A stretch of DNA of 64,000 nt from CAVVKW01 sp963749035 (GTDB lineage Bacteria; Verrucomicrobiota; Verrucomicrobiia; Chthoniobacterales; JAATET01). Of this stretch, positions 51,843 through 61,135 are shown in pieces (within the stretch, counting starts at the first letter, position 1; every line of letters starts with the position of its first letter). Location: NCBI GenBank assembly GCA_963749035.1, contig CAVVKW010000002.1, positions 1,116,001 through 1,180,000 on the forward strand, given 5' to 3'. The notes under the pieces were generated by a model. It searched no databases. It saw only the letters and a list, made by a program, of their open reading frames with translations, and was not told where the DNA came from. A program made the position numbers and the translations under genes.

Positions 51843-52849
51843 GCAGTTGCTACGGCTGCCGGCGGTAGGGCAGACTGCATTCTGGAACGATTCTCGGGTT
51901 TTGCCGGAGGAGATGCCTTCGAGACGGTCGGTTTTGGCAGGCGAATTTCCGGTGTGCCACAGAGGCGCTTGGAAAGATCGACCGGGTCGTCGACGCGGAC
52001 TTCCTCGGGGTTGATCTGGTAGGACCAAACCTCGAATTTCGTCAGGAATGCGGACCCGTAGATGGTGCTGAACGCGCAGTTGACGGCGTCGTAGCCGGAG
52101 CAGATGCGGACCCGCCCGGTGCGCGGGGTGTGGAAGCGGGCATCGAAAACTTGCCAACGGCCACCCATGAAGACCTCGAAATACGCGTGGAAATCCTGGG
52201 GAGTCCCGGGATCCTCGCAACCGATGTCGGCGACGTAACCGCTGACGTAGCGCGCTGGCAGGTTGAAGGTCCGGCAGAGGGCGACGCCGGTGTGAGCGAG
52301 GTCGCGGCAGACGCCGTATCCGCGTTGGATGACGTCCCAGGCCGAGATGTTCGGGCTGCCGGAGCCGGTGCGGTATTCGATATTTTCGTGGAGCCACTCA
52401 CAGATGCCACGAATGCGATCGAGCCCGTGCTGGAGGTGGCCGAATTTTTGCCAGGCGAAATCGAGAAGTTTGTCGGAGTCGCAGTAGCGAGTCGGGACGG
52501 TGTAGCGAAGGATTGGAGCCGGGAGCAGGTGGGGCGGGTGGGGTTCGTCGAGCCAGAGAAAATCTTCGCTCTTGGACGGGACGGAAACGAGGGCGTCGTA
52601 GTGAAAAACGTTCAAGCCGGGCTCCAATTGAAGGCGGTAGATGATATTTTCGTGGTCGTCTTCGAATTCCGTCGGATGCACCTCGGGATCAAAGCGCGAA
52701 CTTTCCTGGCGGATGAACTGGAACGGGTCCTGGCGCGGCTTGAGGTTGACCAGTGCGGGCGCGCCTTCGCCCACCTGGTAGGCAATTTCGTAGCCGACTC
52801 GGACGGTGAGATCGAGGTCGACGACGGGTAGATCAGCGGTGATTTCCAT
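51839..52849 (-). CDS. transglutaminase-like protein (minus strand)
   Basis: 336 residues from the ATG at 52849 (MEITADLPVVDLDLTV); an ATG at 52879 is also possible. An N-terminal beta domain, then a transglutaminase core with catalytic Cys in GYGVCRDLAH, His in DFHAYFEVF and Asp in VFDARFHT. No signal peptide, so cytoplasmic. Paired with a divergent second transglutaminase at 52957, and coupled to the alcohol dehydrogenase gene downstream. Substrates of this family are unknown; peptide or amide hydrolysis is plausible. Confidence 0.88.
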   Translation of the reverse strand: MEITADLPVVDLDLTVRVGYEIAYQVGEGAPALVNLKPRQDPFQFIRQESSRFDPEVHPTEFEDDHENIIYRLQLEPGLNVFHYDALVSVPSKSEDFLWLDEPHPPHLLPAPILRYTVPTRYCDSDKLLDFAWQKFGHLQHGLDRIRGICEWLHENIEYRTGSGSPNISAWDVIQRGYGVCRDLAHTGVALCRTFNLPARYVSGYVADIGCEDPGTPQDFHAYFEVFMGGRWQVFDARFHTPRTGRVRICSGYDAVNCAFSTIYGSAFLTKFEVWSYQINPEEVRVDDPVDLSKRLCGTPEIRLPKPTVSKASPPAKPENRSRMQSALPPAAVATA

Positions 52850-52956
52850 GATGGAGTGCGGTATGATGGAAAGATTCATCGTTTCCGCGGACCGCGCCGG
52901 ACGTGTCTCGCGATGTAGATCCGACCTCTGACCCCCCGACCGCCGACGTCCCACCC

Positions 52957-53844
52957 ATGAGCTGGTTCCAGATCAATCACGAAACCCTATACCAATACAG
53001 CGAGCCCGTGCGGTTCGCCGAGCACCGACTGGTCCTCCGTCCGCGGGAAGGGCACGACATTCGCGTCGAGGAGATGCGGCTGACGATCTCACCGGAATTT
53101 TCCATCGAGTGGAGTCGGGACGTGTTTGGAAATTCCGTCGCCACGGTGCACTTGCTCGAGAAGGCGGACGAATTGCTCATTCGAAGCGAATGCGTGATTC
53201 ACCAGACGGCGGATTTCCCCGTGGAAGAGCGGCCGCACGCAGCTCCGTTGCCTTATCCGGTGATTTACGACGACCGGGAATCCATCGTGGCCTCCGCGTA
53301 TCGCACGACGACCTTCCCGGATGATCTGAAGACGGTCCGAAGTTGGGTCAAAAACATCGACCTGCCACCCGAAGCGACGGCTGATGCCGTGGTCGACACG
53401 ATCAACCGCGCGATCCGGACGGGGATCCGCTACAACCGGCGGGATGAGCGCGGCGTGCAATCGCCCAGCGAGACGCTTTCGCTTGGCACGGGGTCGTGCC
53501 GGGATTTGTCGACGCTTTTGCTGGAAGCTCTGCGGGTGCTGGGTTTTCCGGCGCGGTTTGCGAGTGGTTACCTCGACTGCCGGGCGTCGGAGGCGGGACG
53601 CGCTTCGACCCACGCCTGGGCGGAGGCGTATCTGCCGGAAATCGGTTGGCTCGGAGTCGATCCGACCATTGGCGAACGGACTTCCACCCGTCACGTCGTG
53701 GTCGGCGTCAGCAACCATCCCCGCGGGGTCATGCCGATCAAGGGATCGTTTTACGGGAAGCGGGAGAAGTATTTGGGGATGACCGTCGCCGTCCAGACCG
53801 AACGATTGCAGGAACCTCCGTTGATGGTAGGCGATCTGGAATGA
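52957..53844 (+). CDS. transglutaminase-like protein (plus strand)
   Basis: 295 residues from MSWFQINHETLYQY at 52957; an in-frame ATG at 52903 is less family-like. Beta N-terminal domain, then the core with GSCRDLSTLL (Cys), STHAWAEAYLP (His) and GVDPTIG (Asp). The two transglutaminases differ, the other having YGVCRDLAH. The stop overlaps the M20 peptidase start as ATGA, so these two are coupled. Confidence 0.9.
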   Translation: MSWFQINHETLYQYSEPVRFAEHRLVLRPREGHDIRVEEMRLTISPEFSIEWSRDVFGNSVATVHLLEKADELLIRSECVIHQTADFPVEERPHAAPLPYPVIYDDRESIVASAYRTTTFPDDLKTVRSWVKNIDLPPEATADAVVDTINRAIRTGIRYNRRDERGVQSPSETLSLGTGSCRDLSTLLLEALRVLGFPARFASGYLDCRASEAGRASTHAWAEAYLPEIGWLGVDPTIGERTSTRHVVVGVSNHPRGVMPIKGSFYGKREKYLGMTVAVQTERLQEPPLMVGDLE

Positions 53845-55091
53845 CGGCGGAAGACCTCGTAGCCGCGGCCGAGCGCCGGTTGCCGGACACGCTGGACCTT
53901 CTCGAGCGGTTGGTGCGCGAGAACAGCTTCACGACGAACGCGGAAGGTGTGCGGAAGAACGCGGAGATTGTCGCGGCGGCGTTTGCCCCGCTGGGATTTG
54001 AAGCCGAGTTTGTGACCGCGGAGGATCCGGCGCACGGGCCCCACCTCATCTTGCGGAGAGGATCGGAGGCGTCGTCGGCCCCGACGGTTGCGTTGATTTC
54101 CCACCTCGACACCGTTTTCCCGGCGGAGGAAGAAGTGAGAAACGATTTTCGCTGGCGGCGGGAGGGCGATCGAATCACCGGGCCAGGGACGAACGACATC
54201 AAGGGAGGGACGGCGTTGATCTATCAACTCACGGGCGTGCTCGGGGAGGTCGATCCGACGACGTGGGGAGGGGTAAACTGGGTCCTGCTTTTCAACGCGT
54301 GCGAGGAGGTGGATTCGGAGGACTTCGGGCGACTGTGTCACCGGGTCCTGCCGCGGGAGACGCGGGCCTGCTTGATCTTCGAAGCGGACGGAGGAGATCG
54401 GTCGCAACCGGTCATTGTGGCTTCGCGAAAGGGGCGGGCGACGTTTCGAATCGAGGTGTCGGGGATCGCGGCGCACGCGGGTGGCGGTCACGCCTTCGGT
54501 GCGAACGCGATCGTCGAGCTCGGGCGGCTGGTGGAGGCGGTGAGTGCCATCACGGATTACGATGCGGGGGTGACGGTCAACGTCGGGCACATTGAAGGCG
54601 GAACGGTGACAAATCGCGTGCCGCACGCGGCCAGTGCGCGGTTGGAGATGCGCGCATTGGATCCCGAGAGCTACGAGAACGCGAAGCAGCAGATCCTGGG
54701 TTTCGCCGGGCCGGGTGAGGTCCGGACTCGAGACGGCAACGGATACCCTTGCGAGGTGAGCATTTCGATCGGGGACGAGATGGCACCCTGGCCGCGCAAC
54801 GACGCGACGGCTGCGTTGATCGAACTTTGGAAACGCGCGGGCGAGGAATTGGGCGTCCGCGTTCTGGAAGTGGATCGGGGAGGGTTGAGCGATGGGAACG
54901 TGCTGTGGGAGAGCTTTCCGACTCTCGACGGACTCGGCCCCAACGGCGATGCCTGCCATTGCTCCGAACGCAGCCCGGATGGCTCGAAGGAGCAGGAGTG
55001 GGTGGACGCGGCGTCGTTCGTCCCGAAGACCGTCCTGAACGCACTGGCGATCCGGAGATTGCTAGTGCCCCGAAAGACGCCGACTGACTGA
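53841..55091 (+). CDS. M20-family zinc peptidase
   Basis: 416 residues. Metal-binding segments SHLDTVF (His, Asp) and NACEEVDSE; the GTNDIKGGTALI segment; and the inserted dimerisation domain SGIAAHAGGGHAFGANAI. Like ArgE, DapE and CPG2 peptidases. Coupled to the upstream transglutaminase gene by ATGA overlap, suggesting that peptides or amides freed by one are cleaved by the other. Substrate not known. Confidence 0.9.
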   Translation: MTAEDLVAAAERRLPDTLDLLERLVRENSFTTNAEGVRKNAEIVAAAFAPLGFEAEFVTAEDPAHGPHLILRRGSEASSAPTVALISHLDTVFPAEEEVRNDFRWRREGDRITGPGTNDIKGGTALIYQLTGVLGEVDPTTWGGVNWVLLFNACEEVDSEDFGRLCHRVLPRETRACLIFEADGGDRSQPVIVASRKGRATFRIEVSGIAAHAGGGHAFGANAIVELGRLVEAVSAITDYDAGVTVNVGHIEGGTVTNRVPHAASARLEMRALDPESYENAKQQILGFAGPGEVRTRDGNGYPCEVSISIGDEMAPWPRNDATAALIELWKRAGEELGVRVLEVDRGGLSDGNVLWESFPTLDGLGPNGDACHCSERSPDGSKEQEWVDAASFVPKTVLNALAIRRLLVPRKTPTD

Positions 55092-55125
55092 CCACGGCGC
55101 CAGCTGGAGGGGGGGCGGGCGTGCA

Positions 55126-55980
55126 CTATCGGAACATCAGGACCGGAACCCGGCAGGTGCGGAGCATGGACGTCGTGGTGCTGCCGACCATGAGGTGACG
55201 GATTCGCGAGTGACCGTAGGCGCCCATGACGAGGAGCTGGGCGTCGACCTTTTCGATGGCCGAGGAGATGACGTGCTCCGGGTCGCCGGGAATGGCTTCG
55301 GCGGTGACTTCGTAACCGGCGTCGCGCAGTTTTCCAGCGGCTTCGTGGAGGTAGTATTCGGCTTTGTCGTCCACCTTGCCGGCGCGCAGCAAATGGCAGC
55401 TCAGTCCCTGGAGTAGCGGATTCTCGACGGCGTGGTTGATCGCCTTCTGAGCACTGGGTCCGCCGTCGTAGGCGACGAGGAAGCGGTTGATCGGCGCGAA
55501 CTTTCGGGAAGCCACCAGGACGGGTCGGATGCTGGCGCGGATCACGCGCTCGAGATTTGAACCGAGGTGGAGCGTGGCAAAGTCGGCCAACTCTCCGCGT
55601 TTTCCCATGACGACAAGATCGGCGTTGGCTTCGAGGCGGGTGATGCTTTCCACGAGTTCGCCGTGCTGCTGTTCGACGGTGACGTTCTGGACTCCGAGGG
55701 ATTTCAGGTGCTCGCGCGCTTTGGTAAGGATCGCTTTCCCGCGTTCGCGAGCGAGACGGGACTTGTTCTCCTCGAGTTCGACGAGCTCTTCCAGAAGGTC
55801 GTCGCTGGTCTCCGGGCCGAGGTTTCCGCTGAAGTCGGCGATTTGCGCGCGTTCGCGGTGGTGGTCGAGCATGTGCAGCACGCGAATGGCGGCATCGGTA
55901 TTGCGCGCGGCCCAGGCGGTGTGATCGTAAACGCTCGTGGAGTAAACCGAGCCGTCGGTGCAGGTGATGATTTGGTTCAT
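55126..55980 (-). CDS. tandem-domain universal stress protein
   Basis: 284 residues with two UspA domains. Both keep an ATP-binding loop: VMGKRGELADF-LHLGSN in the first and VMGAYGHSRIRHLMVGSTT in the second (G-2x-G-9x-G-S), so unlike the Usp-like protein at 9097 this one probably binds ATP. The minus-strand neighbours 3' are the M20 peptidase (convergent). It lies 112 bp from the SulP gene on the same strand. Confidence 0.88.
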   Translation of the reverse strand: MNQIITCTDGSVYSTSVYDHTAWAARNTDAAIRVLHMLDHHRERAQIADFSGNLGPETSDDLLEELVELEENKSRLARERGKAILTKAREHLKSLGVQNVTVEQQHGELVESITRLEANADLVVMGKRGELADFATLHLGSNLERVIRASIRPVLVASRKFAPINRFLVAYDGGPSAQKAINHAVENPLLQGLSCHLLRAGKVDDKAEYYLHEAAGKLRDAGYEVTAEAIPGDPEHVISSAIEKVDAQLLVMGAYGHSRIRHLMVGSTTTSMLRTCRVPVLMFR

Positions 55981-56092
55981 TCGGTGTCGGGGTTTAGTCC
56001 ACGGAGTTTAGCAAAGCGACGTGGTCTCGGTGCAGCGGAAGAAAACGGATCAGCGGATAATTCGCGTTTGTCGGATTGGTCTGTCGTTAAAT

Positions 56093-57574
56093 TTAGTGGG
56101 CGGAAAGGCTTTGGTCCGCGCCGGGTTTGTCGTGAACGCCGACCCGATTGATCAGCGTGGCACTGGCCTCGTTGAGGCCGATGACGTCGACGTTGGCACC
56201 GTCGCGGCGGAATTTGAGGACGACTTTGTCCAGCGCGGCGACGGAACTGATGTCCCAGAAGTGAGCGCGGGTGACGTCGATGGTCACGCGGCTGAGAACT
56301 TCACGGTGGTTGAAAGCGCGGGCGAAGGCTCCGGCGGACACGAAGAAAAGGTTTCCCTCGACGTGGTAGGTGCGGTGCTCGCCGGCTGCATCGATCTCGG
56401 TGCCGATGCGCATGAGGAGCGCGGCTTTCCGGGCGAAGGAGATCGCGCTCATGAGAATGCCGACGCCGACGCCGATCGCGAGATTGTGGGTGAAAACGAC
56501 CACGAGAACGGTCGTGATCATGACGAGGCTGGACGTTTTCGGATAAACTCGGAGGTTGCGGATCGAATCCCAACTGAACGTGCCGATGGAGACCATGATC
56601 ATCACGGCGACGAGCGCGGCCATTGGGATGATCTTCACCCAGGGACCGAAGACGACGATCAAGATCAGGAGAAAGACGCCCGCGACGAAGGTCGAGAGTC
56701 GCCCGCGACCGCCGGATTTCACGTTGATGACGGTCTGGCCGATCATCGCGCAGCCAGCCATGCCGCCGAAGAATCCGGCGGTGATGTTGGAGAGGCCCTG
56801 GCCGACGCATTCGCGGTTTTTCGGGCTGTCGGTGTCCGTGAGGTCATCGACGATGGTGGCCGTCATAAGTGATTCCAAGAGGCCAACGACGGTCAAGGGA
56901 ATCGCGTAGGGGAGGATGATGGCGAGCGTTTCCCAGTTCAGCGGGACGTCGGGGAGTAGGAAGATCGGGAGGGTGGAAGGGAGCTGACCCATGTCGCCGA
57001 CGGTTCGCAGGTCCATCCCGGCGAGAACGGAGATGACCGTCAGGACGACGATGCAGACGAGGGGCGAGGGGACGAGCTTCGTGAAGCGGGGGAGGATGTA
57101 GATGATGGCGAGGCCACCGGCGACCATGGCATACATGAGCCAGCCTTGACCGCGAAACTCCGGGAGCTGCGCCATGAAAATGAGGATCGCCAGCGCGTTG
57201 ACGAAACCGGTCATGACGGAGCGCGAGACGAATTTCAGCGCGTCACCGAGTTTGAAGGCGCCGCAGAGGATCTGGAAGACGCCGGTTAGAAGCGTGGCGG
57301 CGAGGAGATACTGGAGTCCGTGCTCGCGGACGAGGGTGATCATCAGGAGTGCCATCGCGCCCGTGGCGGCGGAGATCATGCCCGGGCGCCCGCCCGCGAA
57401 GGCCGAGACGACCGCGATGCAGAACGACGCGTAGAGGCCGACCTGCGGGTCGACGCCGGCGATGATGGAAAACGCGATCGCCTCCGGGATGAGCGCGAGG
57501 GCGACCACGAGACCGGCTAGCAGGTCGCGCGGCACGTTGGAGAACCATTCTTTGGAGATGTCGGAGAAATTCAT
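56093..57574 (-). CDS. SulP-family inorganic anion transporter
   Basis: 493 residues, about 10-12 helices, then a short STAS domain (about 410-485). Signature DLLAGLVVALALIPEAIAFS and the later VPLNWETLAI, GGMAGCAMIGQ. The family moves sulfate, bicarbonate or similar anions. No carbonic anhydrase or sulfate-assimilation gene adjoins it, so the substrate is open. It lies between a Usp and a ferritin-like protein. Confidence 0.92.
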   Translation of the reverse strand: MNFSDISKEWFSNVPRDLLAGLVVALALIPEAIAFSIIAGVDPQVGLYASFCIAVVSAFAGGRPGMISAATGAMALLMITLVREHGLQYLLAATLLTGVFQILCGAFKLGDALKFVSRSVMTGFVNALAILIFMAQLPEFRGQGWLMYAMVAGGLAIIYILPRFTKLVPSPLVCIVVLTVISVLAGMDLRTVGDMGQLPSTLPIFLLPDVPLNWETLAIILPYAIPLTVVGLLESLMTATIVDDLTDTDSPKNRECVGQGLSNITAGFFGGMAGCAMIGQTVINVKSGGRGRLSTFVAGVFLLILIVVFGPWVKIIPMAALVAVMIMVSIGTFSWDSIRNLRVYPKTSSLVMITTVLVVVFTHNLAIGVGVGILMSAISFARKAALLMRIGTEIDAAGEHRTYHVEGNLFFVSAGAFARAFNHREVLSRVTIDVTRAHFWDISSVAALDKVVLKFRRDGANVDVIGLNEASATLINRVGVHDKPGADQSLSAH

Positions 57575-57652
57575 GAAAGCTCGGCGCGGGATCGTCCTGG
57601 ATTCGCGAGCGGGGAGGGTGGGTGATCCCGAGCCGATTGCAAAGCGCGCAAA

Positions 57653-57687
57653 TGCCCCGGCGGAGGAGTTTTCCTCTCACCGGGGCA
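57653..57687. terminator. terminator hairpin after ferritin-like gene
   Basis: Outer stem TGCCCCGG/CCGGGGCA with an inner AGGAG/CTCCT-type stem. On the minus strand a TTTGCGCGCTTT tract follows. It lies about 75 bp past the ferritin-like stop and upstream of the SulP start. Confidence 0.65.
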
Positions 57688-57763
57688 AGAATCGGTTTTT
57701 TCAACCGTGCTCGATCGCCGTCGCCGCAGCGGACGTCGGACGTCGGGGCGTTGGTCGGCGACC

Positions 57764-58204
57764 TCAGACCATCTTCTGGAGCGTCTCGAGGGTCGCGATG
57801 TGCTCGACCGTCTTGGGTAGGAGTTCGGTGCGCATCATCGCTTTGCAATCTTCCATGACCAAATCGTCGTTCAACGCTTCCTCGTAGTCGTTTTTGCCGT
57901 GGATCTCACCGTTTTTCAGCGAGGCGACGGCCGACTCTTCGCCGATGAAATTTGCCGTGCTCTGAACGACGGTCGCGAAGCTGCCCCACGCGCCGGAGTC
58001 GTCACTCGGATCGCCGCCCATCGACCGGACGTTCCCCTCGAGCCGGGTAACGGCAGACGCGTGCTCATCGCGAATGCGTTTCAGCTCCAGCAGGGATGGG
58101 TTGAGGTTGAATTTTTCAATCGCGAGATCGTAGGTCGCGATCGCGGAGCGCTCACCGCGGAGGAGTTTGTTACAGATGTCGATGCAATGTTCGGTATTAC
58201 TCAT
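57764..58204 (-). CDS. DUF2383/PA2169-family ferritin-like protein
   Basis: 146 residues, four-helix bundle. Opens MSNTEHCIDICNKLLRGERSAIATYDLAIEKF with Glu and His positions spaced as in ferritin-like proteins (for example RDEHASAVTRLE). Two Cys near residues 7 and 11. The family is linked to stress tolerance, though metal binding is unproven. It lies between the parA gene and the SulP gene on the same strand. Confidence 0.8.
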   Translation of the reverse strand: MSNTEHCIDICNKLLRGERSAIATYDLAIEKFNLNPSLLELKRIRDEHASAVTRLEGNVRSMGGDPSDDSGAWGSFATVVQSTANFIGEESAVASLKNGEIHGKNDYEEALNDDLVMEDCKAMMRTELLPKTVEHIATLETLQKMV

Positions 58205-58267
58205 ATCTCCTATAAAACGTTTGCCGGAGGGGGGAAGGACGGGGAAATTTTCGCCCGCCTGGCAAAC

Positions 58268-59077
58268 TCACGGTTCGGCAAGGACGGCCGCCGGGCTGAC
58301 GAAGCGCTTGCCGCTCGCCTGCCGCGCGAGGAATTCGTCCCCGAGCTTCGAGTAAGCCTCCGCGCCATTCCCCTGCGGGTCGTGCTCGAAAATCGTGCGG
58401 CCGAAACTCGGCGCCTCGCCGAGCCGAATCGTCCTCGGGATGATCGTGTCGTAAACGACGTCCTCGAAGTGCTCGCGGACATCGCGCACGACGGCCTGAT
58501 TCAGGTTCGTCCGGGAGTCATACATCGTCATCACCATGCCGGAGATCGCGAGGCCGGGATTGGCGGCTTCGCGGATCTGATTGATCACGAGCATGAGGGT
58601 CGAAAGGCCTTCGAGTGCGTAATATTCGCACTGGATCGGCATGAGAATCTCGTCTGCCGCGACGAGAGCGTTCGTCATGATGAGTCCGAGCGAAGGCGGG
58701 CAATCGAGGAGAGCGTAGTCGTATTCGCCGGAGTCGCGGAGGGGCGCAAAGGCGTCGCGGAGCTGGGTCATGTGGGAATCCGACTGCGCGACGACCATTT
58801 CCGATCCGGCGAGGTCGAGGTCTGCCGGAATGGCTTTCAGATTCTCCATCCGGGTCGGGAGAACGAGCTCCGCGGCCGTCTTCTCCCCGGTGAGCGTGTA
58901 GTAGAGGCTGCCGTTCGACTCGTCGGCCACGCCCATGGCACTGGTCGCATTGCCCTGCGAGTCGAGATCGATGAGCAGGATTTGGCTCCCCTTGGCGGCG
59001 AGTGCGGCGGCGAGGTTCACGGAGGTGGTCGTCTTTCCGACGCCGCCTTTCTGGTTGGCGATGGCGATGGTCTTCAT
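58268..59077 (-). CDS. ParA-family ATPase
   Basis: 269 residues. Deviant Walker A KGGVGKTTTSVN, then LLIDLDSQGNAT and DYALLDCPPSLGL: complete ParA/Soj ATPase. No ParB homologue follows it in this window, and the next gene is a ferritin-like protein. Its start overlaps the stop of the cell-wall amidase (ATGA), an unusual pairing. It may be the chromosomal Soj with ParB elsewhere, or a protein-positioning ParA for the amidase or its cargo. Confidence 0.93.
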   Translation of the reverse strand: MKTIAIANQKGGVGKTTTSVNLAAALAAKGSQILLIDLDSQGNATSAMGVADESNGSLYYTLTGEKTAAELVLPTRMENLKAIPADLDLAGSEMVVAQSDSHMTQLRDAFAPLRDSGEYDYALLDCPPSLGLIMTNALVAADEILMPIQCEYYALEGLSTLMLVINQIREAANPGLAISGMVMTMYDSRTNLNQAVVRDVREHFEDVVYDTIIPRTIRLGEAPSFGRTIFEHDPQGNGAEAYSKLGDEFLARQASGKRFVSPAAVLAEP

Positions 59078-60300
59078 TTCGGTGGCGAGTAGTAGTCAAC
59101 CAGCCCCTGCACGATTCCGCGCGCGTATTCGCGAAAAATACTTTCCTGCATCTTGCCGTCGACCGCTTGTTTGCCTTCGAAATCCCCGGCCTGCACGCGC
59201 TTGAACACTGGTTGGCTATTCATCACGTAGGGTTCCAGGAAAACGACCGGGCAACGATAAAGCCGGTTCGCGAGGAGATTGCGGGCCCAGACAAACGGGC
59301 TGCTACCTACCTTCACGGCGTTCGGTCCGAGGTAAACGAAGGCGGGGAGCCCGGTCGCCTTCGCCATCGAAGCGGCGACCGACTCGGTGACCGCAAGTTC
59401 CTCCCGGAAGATCCGCGAGAGGAGCTTGTCCAACATCTCGAATCGCTGATCTTCGTAAGTGAGTTCGCCTTCGCTGAAGGCACCGGAAACGAGGAAATGC
59501 AGGTGATTCTTGTCGACGAGCGTGGGGTTATCGGGATCGCCCCACGACTCCGCGTTGAAGTGAAGACAGATGACGACGTCGGGTTTGAACTGTTTGTTGA
59601 CTATCTCAGCCCGCTTCCGGATCTCGGCGACGCGATAAAACAGTCGCTCGCTCTCGTCCTGCACCGACTTTCGCGTGACGAGTCGCCCGCGGTCTCGCAG
59701 AGCCGTGCGAGCTTCCCCAAGCAACCGGGTGGCTCGCAGGGATGTGGTCGGTGCCGTCGTCCGCCGGGTGACGAAGACCGTCGCCCCGAGCGCTTCGAGC
59801 CGGGGGGTGAGCAGCCGGGACACCGCGAGAGTCATGTCCCCTTCCGTGACGGGTTTGGAATCGCCGATCTGAAACCAACGCTCTTCCATCTTCGCGTAGC
59901 TGCCACCGATGTGGCCGGGGTCAATGGCGATTCGCACTCCCAGCAGCGGCTTGGCGGCGGTGCGCGGTCCGAGTTGGGCCTTGGCCCGCCAGAAACGGGT
60001 CACGGGTTGGACTGGCTGACCAGGCTGGGCAAACCGCAGCACAAACGGGTCTTCGCCCGGCCGAGTCTCGACTCGCGCGGTGGTCGCATCGACCCGGATC
60101 ACGCCCTTCCACGCCTCGAATGGCGCGTAAACCTCCTCGAGCAGGAAGAGAAAGTCTTCCCGCGTGATCGATTGCTGGTATTCGTTGAGCGACGACCAAT
60201 CCGGCGGCGACGCCAGCGGGCTGAGATTCGGCGCGGCCGTTCCCGCCGTCGAAGCGACGAGCAGCAAGAGCGCAGGACGGAGAGATTTCACGACCGCCAC
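59074..60300 (-). CDS. N-acetylmuramoyl-L-alanine amidase (Amidase_3)
   Basis: About 408 residues from the GTG at 60300 (or 60291), which places a signal peptide (SLRPALLLLVASTAGTAA) at the N-terminus; the frame is open to 60537 but that part overlaps the divergent ymdB gene. Catalytic zinc residues: DPGHIGG (His), MEERWF (Glu) and ICLHFNAESWG (His). It splits the amide between MurNAc and the stem peptide in the periplasm. Its stop overlaps the parA start. Confidence 0.88.
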   Translation of the reverse strand: MAVVKSLRPALLLLVASTAGTAAPNLSPLASPPDWSSLNEYQQSITREDFLFLLEEVYAPFEAWKGVIRVDATTARVETRPGEDPFVLRFAQPGQPVQPVTRFWRAKAQLGPRTAAKPLLGVRIAIDPGHIGGSYAKMEERWFQIGDSKPVTEGDMTLAVSRLLTPRLEALGATVFVTRRTTAPTTSLRATRLLGEARTALRDRGRLVTRKSVQDESERLFYRVAEIRKRAEIVNKQFKPDVVICLHFNAESWGDPDNPTLVDKNHLHFLVSGAFSEGELTYEDQRFEMLDKLLSRIFREELAVTESVAASMAKATGLPAFVYLGPNAVKVGSSPFVWARNLLANRLYRCPVVFLEPYVMNSQPVFKRVQAGDFEGKQAVDGKMQESIFREYARGIVQGLVDYYSPPK

Positions 60301-60343
60301 GTTGTCGAAAGACCGGCGGACACGACACGATAAATTCGCAAAA

Positions 60344-61126
60344 ATGATACGCATACTTTTTCTCGGGGACATCGTCGGCGAGCCCGGACGCCAGGCCGTG
60401 ATCCGCAACGTTCCCTTGCTCCGGCAAAATCGGCAAATCGACTTCGTCATTGTCAACGGCGAGAACGCCGCTTCCGGCCGTGGGATCACCTCGAAAATTG
60501 CGATCGATCTGCTGCGCTGCGGCGTCGCGGTGATCACGACCGGTGATCACGTCTGGGACCAGAAGGAACTCGCCGACTGGATGCCGACCGAGCCGCGGCT
60601 CCTCCGCCCCGCGAATTACCCCGCCGGCGCACCTGGGTCCGGCAGCGTCGTGCTTCAGACCGCCAAGGGGAAAGTGGCCGTGCTGAATCTTCAGGGCCGC
60701 ACGTTCATGAACAACACTCTCGACAACCCGTTCCTTGCGGCGGACGAGGAAGTCGCCAAGCTCGCGAAGGAGACCAAGGTGATCTTCGTCGACATGCACT
60801 GCGAGACGACCAGCGAGAAGGTCGCAATGGGGCGTCACCTCGACGGACGCGTGTCCGCGGTCGTCGGCACCCACACGCACGTTCAGACTGCGGACGAGCG
60901 AATCTTCCCAGGCGGGACGGCGTTCATCTGCGACGCCGGAATGTGCGGGCCGGATAATTCCGTGATCGGCCGCGAGGTTCAGCCGGTCCTGTCGAGATTT
61001 CGGTCCAACCTCCCGACGCCGTTCCCCATAGCCAAGGGCGTCACGCGCCTGTGCGGACTGCAGGTCGACATCGAGGAAAAGTCCGGCCGCGCCGTCGCGA
61101 TCGAGCGCGTCTCGATCACGGATTAG
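60344..61126 (+). CDS. ymdB: YmdB-family metallophosphoesterase
   Basis: 260 residues from the ATG at 60344. Metal ligands throughout: LFLGDIVGEPGR, NGENAASGRG, TTGDHVWD, DMHCETTSEK and GTHTHVQTADE. The family cleaves 2',3'-cyclic nucleotides and affects sporulation and biofilm genes in Bacillus. It is divergent from the amidase gene with 43 bp between starts. The first 60 residues of the longer open frame are shared with the amidase leader and not real. Confidence 0.93.
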   Translation: MIRILFLGDIVGEPGRQAVIRNVPLLRQNRQIDFVIVNGENAASGRGITSKIAIDLLRCGVAVITTGDHVWDQKELADWMPTEPRLLRPANYPAGAPGSGSVVLQTAKGKVAVLNLQGRTFMNNTLDNPFLAADEEVAKLAKETKVIFVDMHCETTSEKVAMGRHLDGRVSAVVGTHTHVQTADERIFPGGTAFICDAGMCGPDNSVIGREVQPVLSRFRSNLPTPFPIAKGVTRLCGLQVDIEEKSGRAVAIERVSITD

Positions 61127-61135
61127 GGTCTCGGA

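Noticed and set aside
51843..52397. N-terminal extension of the alcohol dehydrogenase frame
   Set aside because: It overlaps the transglutaminase gene in another frame and has no dehydrogenase features; the GTG at 51842 gives the normal length.
53496..53840. N-terminal extension of the M20 peptidase frame
   Set aside because: It lies inside the transglutaminase gene in another frame; the ATG at 53841 overlaps that gene's stop by ATGA and gives the family length.
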